Shown piece after piece: positions 5,266 through 5,690 of a stretch of DNA of 5,690 nt. Origin of the DNA: an uncultured Paracoccaceae bacterium (GTDB lineage: Bacteria > Pseudomonadota > Alphaproteobacteria > Rhodobacterales > Rhodobacteraceae); contig CALESR010000224.1 of NCBI GenBank assembly GCA_937907485.1, positions 1 through 5,690 of the forward strand, in the 5' to 3' direction. The notes under the pieces are model-generated. The model was not told the origin of the DNA. It was given only the letters and a program-made list of their open reading frames with translations, and ran no database searches. A program made the translations under genes and the position numbers. Positions within the stretch are counted from its first letter, which is position 1. Every line of letters starts with the position of its first letter.

Positions 5266-5690
5266 TCAGTGCCCCGGACGCATCGCCCAACCGGCAAACA
5301 GGCGTTCCAGCGCGACCACGACATAATAGAGGGCAATCCCCAGCGCCGCCAAGGCCAGCAGCACCGCGAACATCAGCGGAAAGTCGCTGTTGGTCTGGGC
5401 GCTCTGGAACAAATGCCCCAGCCCGCGGCCATGCGGGGTGATGATCTCCACCAGATTGGTGCCGATGAAGGCCAGCGTCACCGCGACCTTCATCGCGCCA
5501 AAGAACTCGGGCAGGGTTTTCGGCAGCGCGATCTTCCAGAACACCGTGAACCGGCTGGCGCCCAGACTGCGCAGGATGTCGCGGTATTCGGGCTCCAGCG
5601 TGCTCAGCCCGATGGCGACCGACACGGCGATGGGGAAAAAGCTGATGAGGAAGGCCATCAGCACGGTGTTGAAATCGTGCTGGCCGACGA
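5266..5690 (-). CDS. ABC transporter permease, NitT/TauT (SsuC/TauC-like) type, C-terminal part
   Basis: The gene enters from the right edge; about 140 C-terminal residues are present, ending at the TGA complementary to 5266-5268. The first residues seen are VGQHDFNTVLMAFLISFFPI, and the frame stays open to the edge, so the GTG at 5664 is internal. A membrane segment (FLISFFPIAVSVAIGL) is followed by the cytosolic EAA-type coupling loop that contacts the ATPase (EYRDILRSLGAS, then WKIALP). Two more membrane segments follow (AVTLAFIGTNLVEI and MFAVLLALAALGIALYYVVV), with HGRGLGHLFQSAQ between them, as in the BPD_transp_1 permeases for nitrate, sulfonates, taurine and pyrimidine precursors. The substrate cannot be read from this part. 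The ATPase and binding protein are presumably beyond the right edge. Confidence 0.88.
   Translation of the reverse strand, partial: VGQHDFNTVLMAFLISFFPIAVSVAIGLSTLEPEYRDILRSLGASRFTVFWKIALPKTLPEFFGAMKVAVTLAFIGTNLVEIITPHGRGLGHLFQSAQTNSDFPLMFAVLLALAALGIALYYVVVALERLFAGWAMRPGH

Overview
This is a GC-rich, gene-dense stretch of chromosome. It reads like an alphaproteobacterium of the Rhodobacterales (Rhodobacter/Paracoccus type), judged from codon use and from the character of the proteins (MurJ, TrpRS, a rhomboid-fold protein, a CobW-type GTPase). No mobile element, RNA gene, CRISPR array or phage gene is visible. The genus assignment is inference.

Layout from left to right. (1) 1-458, +: the 3' end of murJ, the lipid II flippase; its start lies outside the window. 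(2) 455-688, -: a 77-residue GlsB/YeaQ/YmgE-type membrane protein whose stop codon overlaps that of murJ. (3) 741-1442, -: a rhomboid-fold membrane protein, 52 bp upstream of gene 2 on the same strand and possibly co-transcribed with it. Its catalytic residues appear to be replaced. (4) 1443-1527: a short divergent intergenic region. (5) 1528-2565, +: trpS, tryptophanyl-tRNA synthetase, followed by a strong GC hairpin. (6) 2660-3793, +: a membrane-anchored protein of unknown function with a four-cysteine cluster, also followed by a hairpin. (7) 3857-4945, +: a COG0523/CobW-family metal-chaperone-type GTPase. (8) 5080-5259, +: a 59-residue Trp-rich protein preceded by a good Shine-Dalgarno and what looks like an FNR-type class II promoter. 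(9) 5266-5690, -: the C-terminal part of an ABC transporter permease of the nitrate/sulfonate/taurine type, entering from the right edge.

The genes do not form a single pathway. MurJ and TrpRS are housekeeping functions. The rest are small membrane, metal-handling or transport units separated by terminator-like hairpins, so most are probably transcribed separately. The points most worth a second look are the apparently protease-dead rhomboid, the predicted oxygen-responsive promoter of the tiny Trp-rich gene, and the cysteine cluster in the unknown membrane protein. I see no clearly new multi-gene system here.
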